From assembly GCA_020848665.1 (NCBI GenBank), contig JADLHR010000169.1, positions 1 through 6,526 of the forward strand: DNA of 6,526 nt, read 5' to 3'. Source of the DNA: Anaerolineae bacterium (GTDB lineage Bacteria; Chloroflexota; Anaerolineae; Aggregatilineales; Aggregatilineaceae). The notes under the pieces are model-generated. The model saw only the letters and a program-made list of their open reading frames with translations, did not search any database and had not been told where the DNA came from. Positions within the stretch are counted from its first letter, which is position 1; each line of letters starts with the position of its first letter. This document shows, in pieces, positions 5,939 through 6,526 of this stretch. A program made the position numbers and the translations under genes.

Positions 5939-6526
5939 TCAGTTCTCTGGCTCGGCGCGGGCTACCGGCAGCGTAAAGCCAAAGGCGCTGCCCTTGTCGC
6001 GCTCGCTGGTGAAGAAAAACTCGCCGCCCATCAGCGTAATCAGGCCCAGCGCGATCGACAGCCCCAGCCCGTGCCCTTTGATGTCGCGCACGCGCTCGTC
6101 GTCCGAGCGCCAGAATCGCTCGCCGACGTGCGCCTGGTCTTCCGGCGACATACCGATCCCGGTGTCTTCCACGGAGACTTTGAGGCGGTCGCCAGCGGCT
6201 TCGGCGCGGACGGTGACCTGGCCGCCTTCGGGCGTGTACTGGAGCGCGTTGCTGACCAGCTTGCGCAGCACCAGCGCCAGCCGCTCGCCATCAACGTTCA
6301 GCATTGGCAGGCCGCCTGGCGTCTCAAAAGTCAGGGTGACGCCGCGCTCACTCGCCAGCGCGGACAAGTCCTTCTCGACCAGGAGCGCAATATTCTTGTA
6401 CAGATCGAGCTTGGGATCGAGGCGGATGCGTCCGGCATAGAGCTTGCTGGCGTCGCTGACATCGGTCACCAGGTTCTCCATACGGCTGACATTGGAGCGC
6501 ACCGTGTCGGCGAACTGCTGCTGCAT
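5939..6526 (-). CDS. sensor histidine kinase, C-terminal part (5' end beyond window)
   Basis: At least 195 residues from the C-terminus of a two-component sensor kinase. Numbered from the window edge, residues 1-30 (FADTVRSNVSRMENLVTDV...) match the second helix of the HisKA dimerisation domain. The phosphoacceptor H-box should therefore lie just beyond the edge. The ATP-binding domain follows with an N-box (LRKLVSNALQYTPEGG, 87-102, N93), a G1 box (VEDTGIGMSPED, 119-130, D121), an F-box (ERFWRSD, 136-142) and a G2 box (GHGLGLSIA, 151-159). All are intact, so it should bind ATP. An ATG happens to sit exactly at the window edge, but the domain is incomplete there, so it is not taken as the start. 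The input domain, the cognate regulator and any operon link to deoC are not visible. Confidence 0.93.
   Translation of the reverse strand: MQQQFADTVRSNVSRMENLVTDVSDASKLYAGRIRLDPKLDLYKNIALLVEKDLSALASERGVTLTFETPGGLPMLNVDGERLALVLRKLVSNALQYTPEGGQVTVRAEAAGDRLKVSVEDTGIGMSPEDQAHVGERFWRSDDERVRDIKGHGLGLSIALGLITLMGGEFFFTSERDKGSAFGFTLPVARAEPEN

Noticed and set aside
6524..6526. ATG at the window edge as the true start of the histidine kinase
   Set aside because: The HisKA first helix with the phosphoacceptor histidine would be missing, so the codon is an internal methionine and the gene continues past the window.

Overview
The window reads as GC-rich chromosomal DNA of a free-living bacterium. The best guess is Chloroflexota (Anaerolineae-like). 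That guess rests on proline/threonine-rich 'PTPTP' linkers, a ZAS anti-sigma factor joined to a PD40-type propeller, and a ComEA-like protein with repeated SLBB domains. It is made from protein style, not from a marker gene, so it is soft. Genes are tightly packed. The longest non-coding stretch is only about 110 bp, and I see no tRNA, rRNA, CRISPR array or insertion sequence.

Left half, + strand. hutI (imidazolonepropionase, third step of histidine degradation) appears complete. It is followed after 30 bp by a 231-residue protein that I do not recognise by name, which has a possible PD-(D/E)XK-like core. An intergenic region with an AT-rich island then precedes an ECF-type sigma factor. The sigma gene overlaps by 28 bp the gene for its likely partner, a membrane anti-sigma factor. 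That protein has an N-terminal H...HxxxCxxC zinc motif, one transmembrane helix, and about 400 extracytoplasmic residues that look like a WD40/TolB-type beta-propeller. Together these two genes look like a complete signal-responsive transcription switch.

Right half, - strand. In transcription order there is the 3' part of a sensor histidine kinase (cut by the window edge), deoC (deoxyribose-phosphate aldolase) and a comEA-like gene. The comEA-like protein has an N-terminal membrane anchor, two near-duplicate SLBB domains and a C-terminal helix-hairpin-helix DNA-binding region. deoC and comEA are 12 bp apart, and the comEA ribosome binding site overlaps the deoC stop codon. This places a deoxynucleoside-catabolic enzyme and a DNA-uptake-type protein in one transcription unit.

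The two halves converge: the anti-sigma and comEA reading frames overlap tail-to-tail by 11 bp, with no room for an ordinary terminator between them. I see no clear, wholly new system. The best leads are the propeller-bearing anti-sigma factor, the unrecognised 231-residue protein, and the tandem-SLBB ComEA coupled to deoC.
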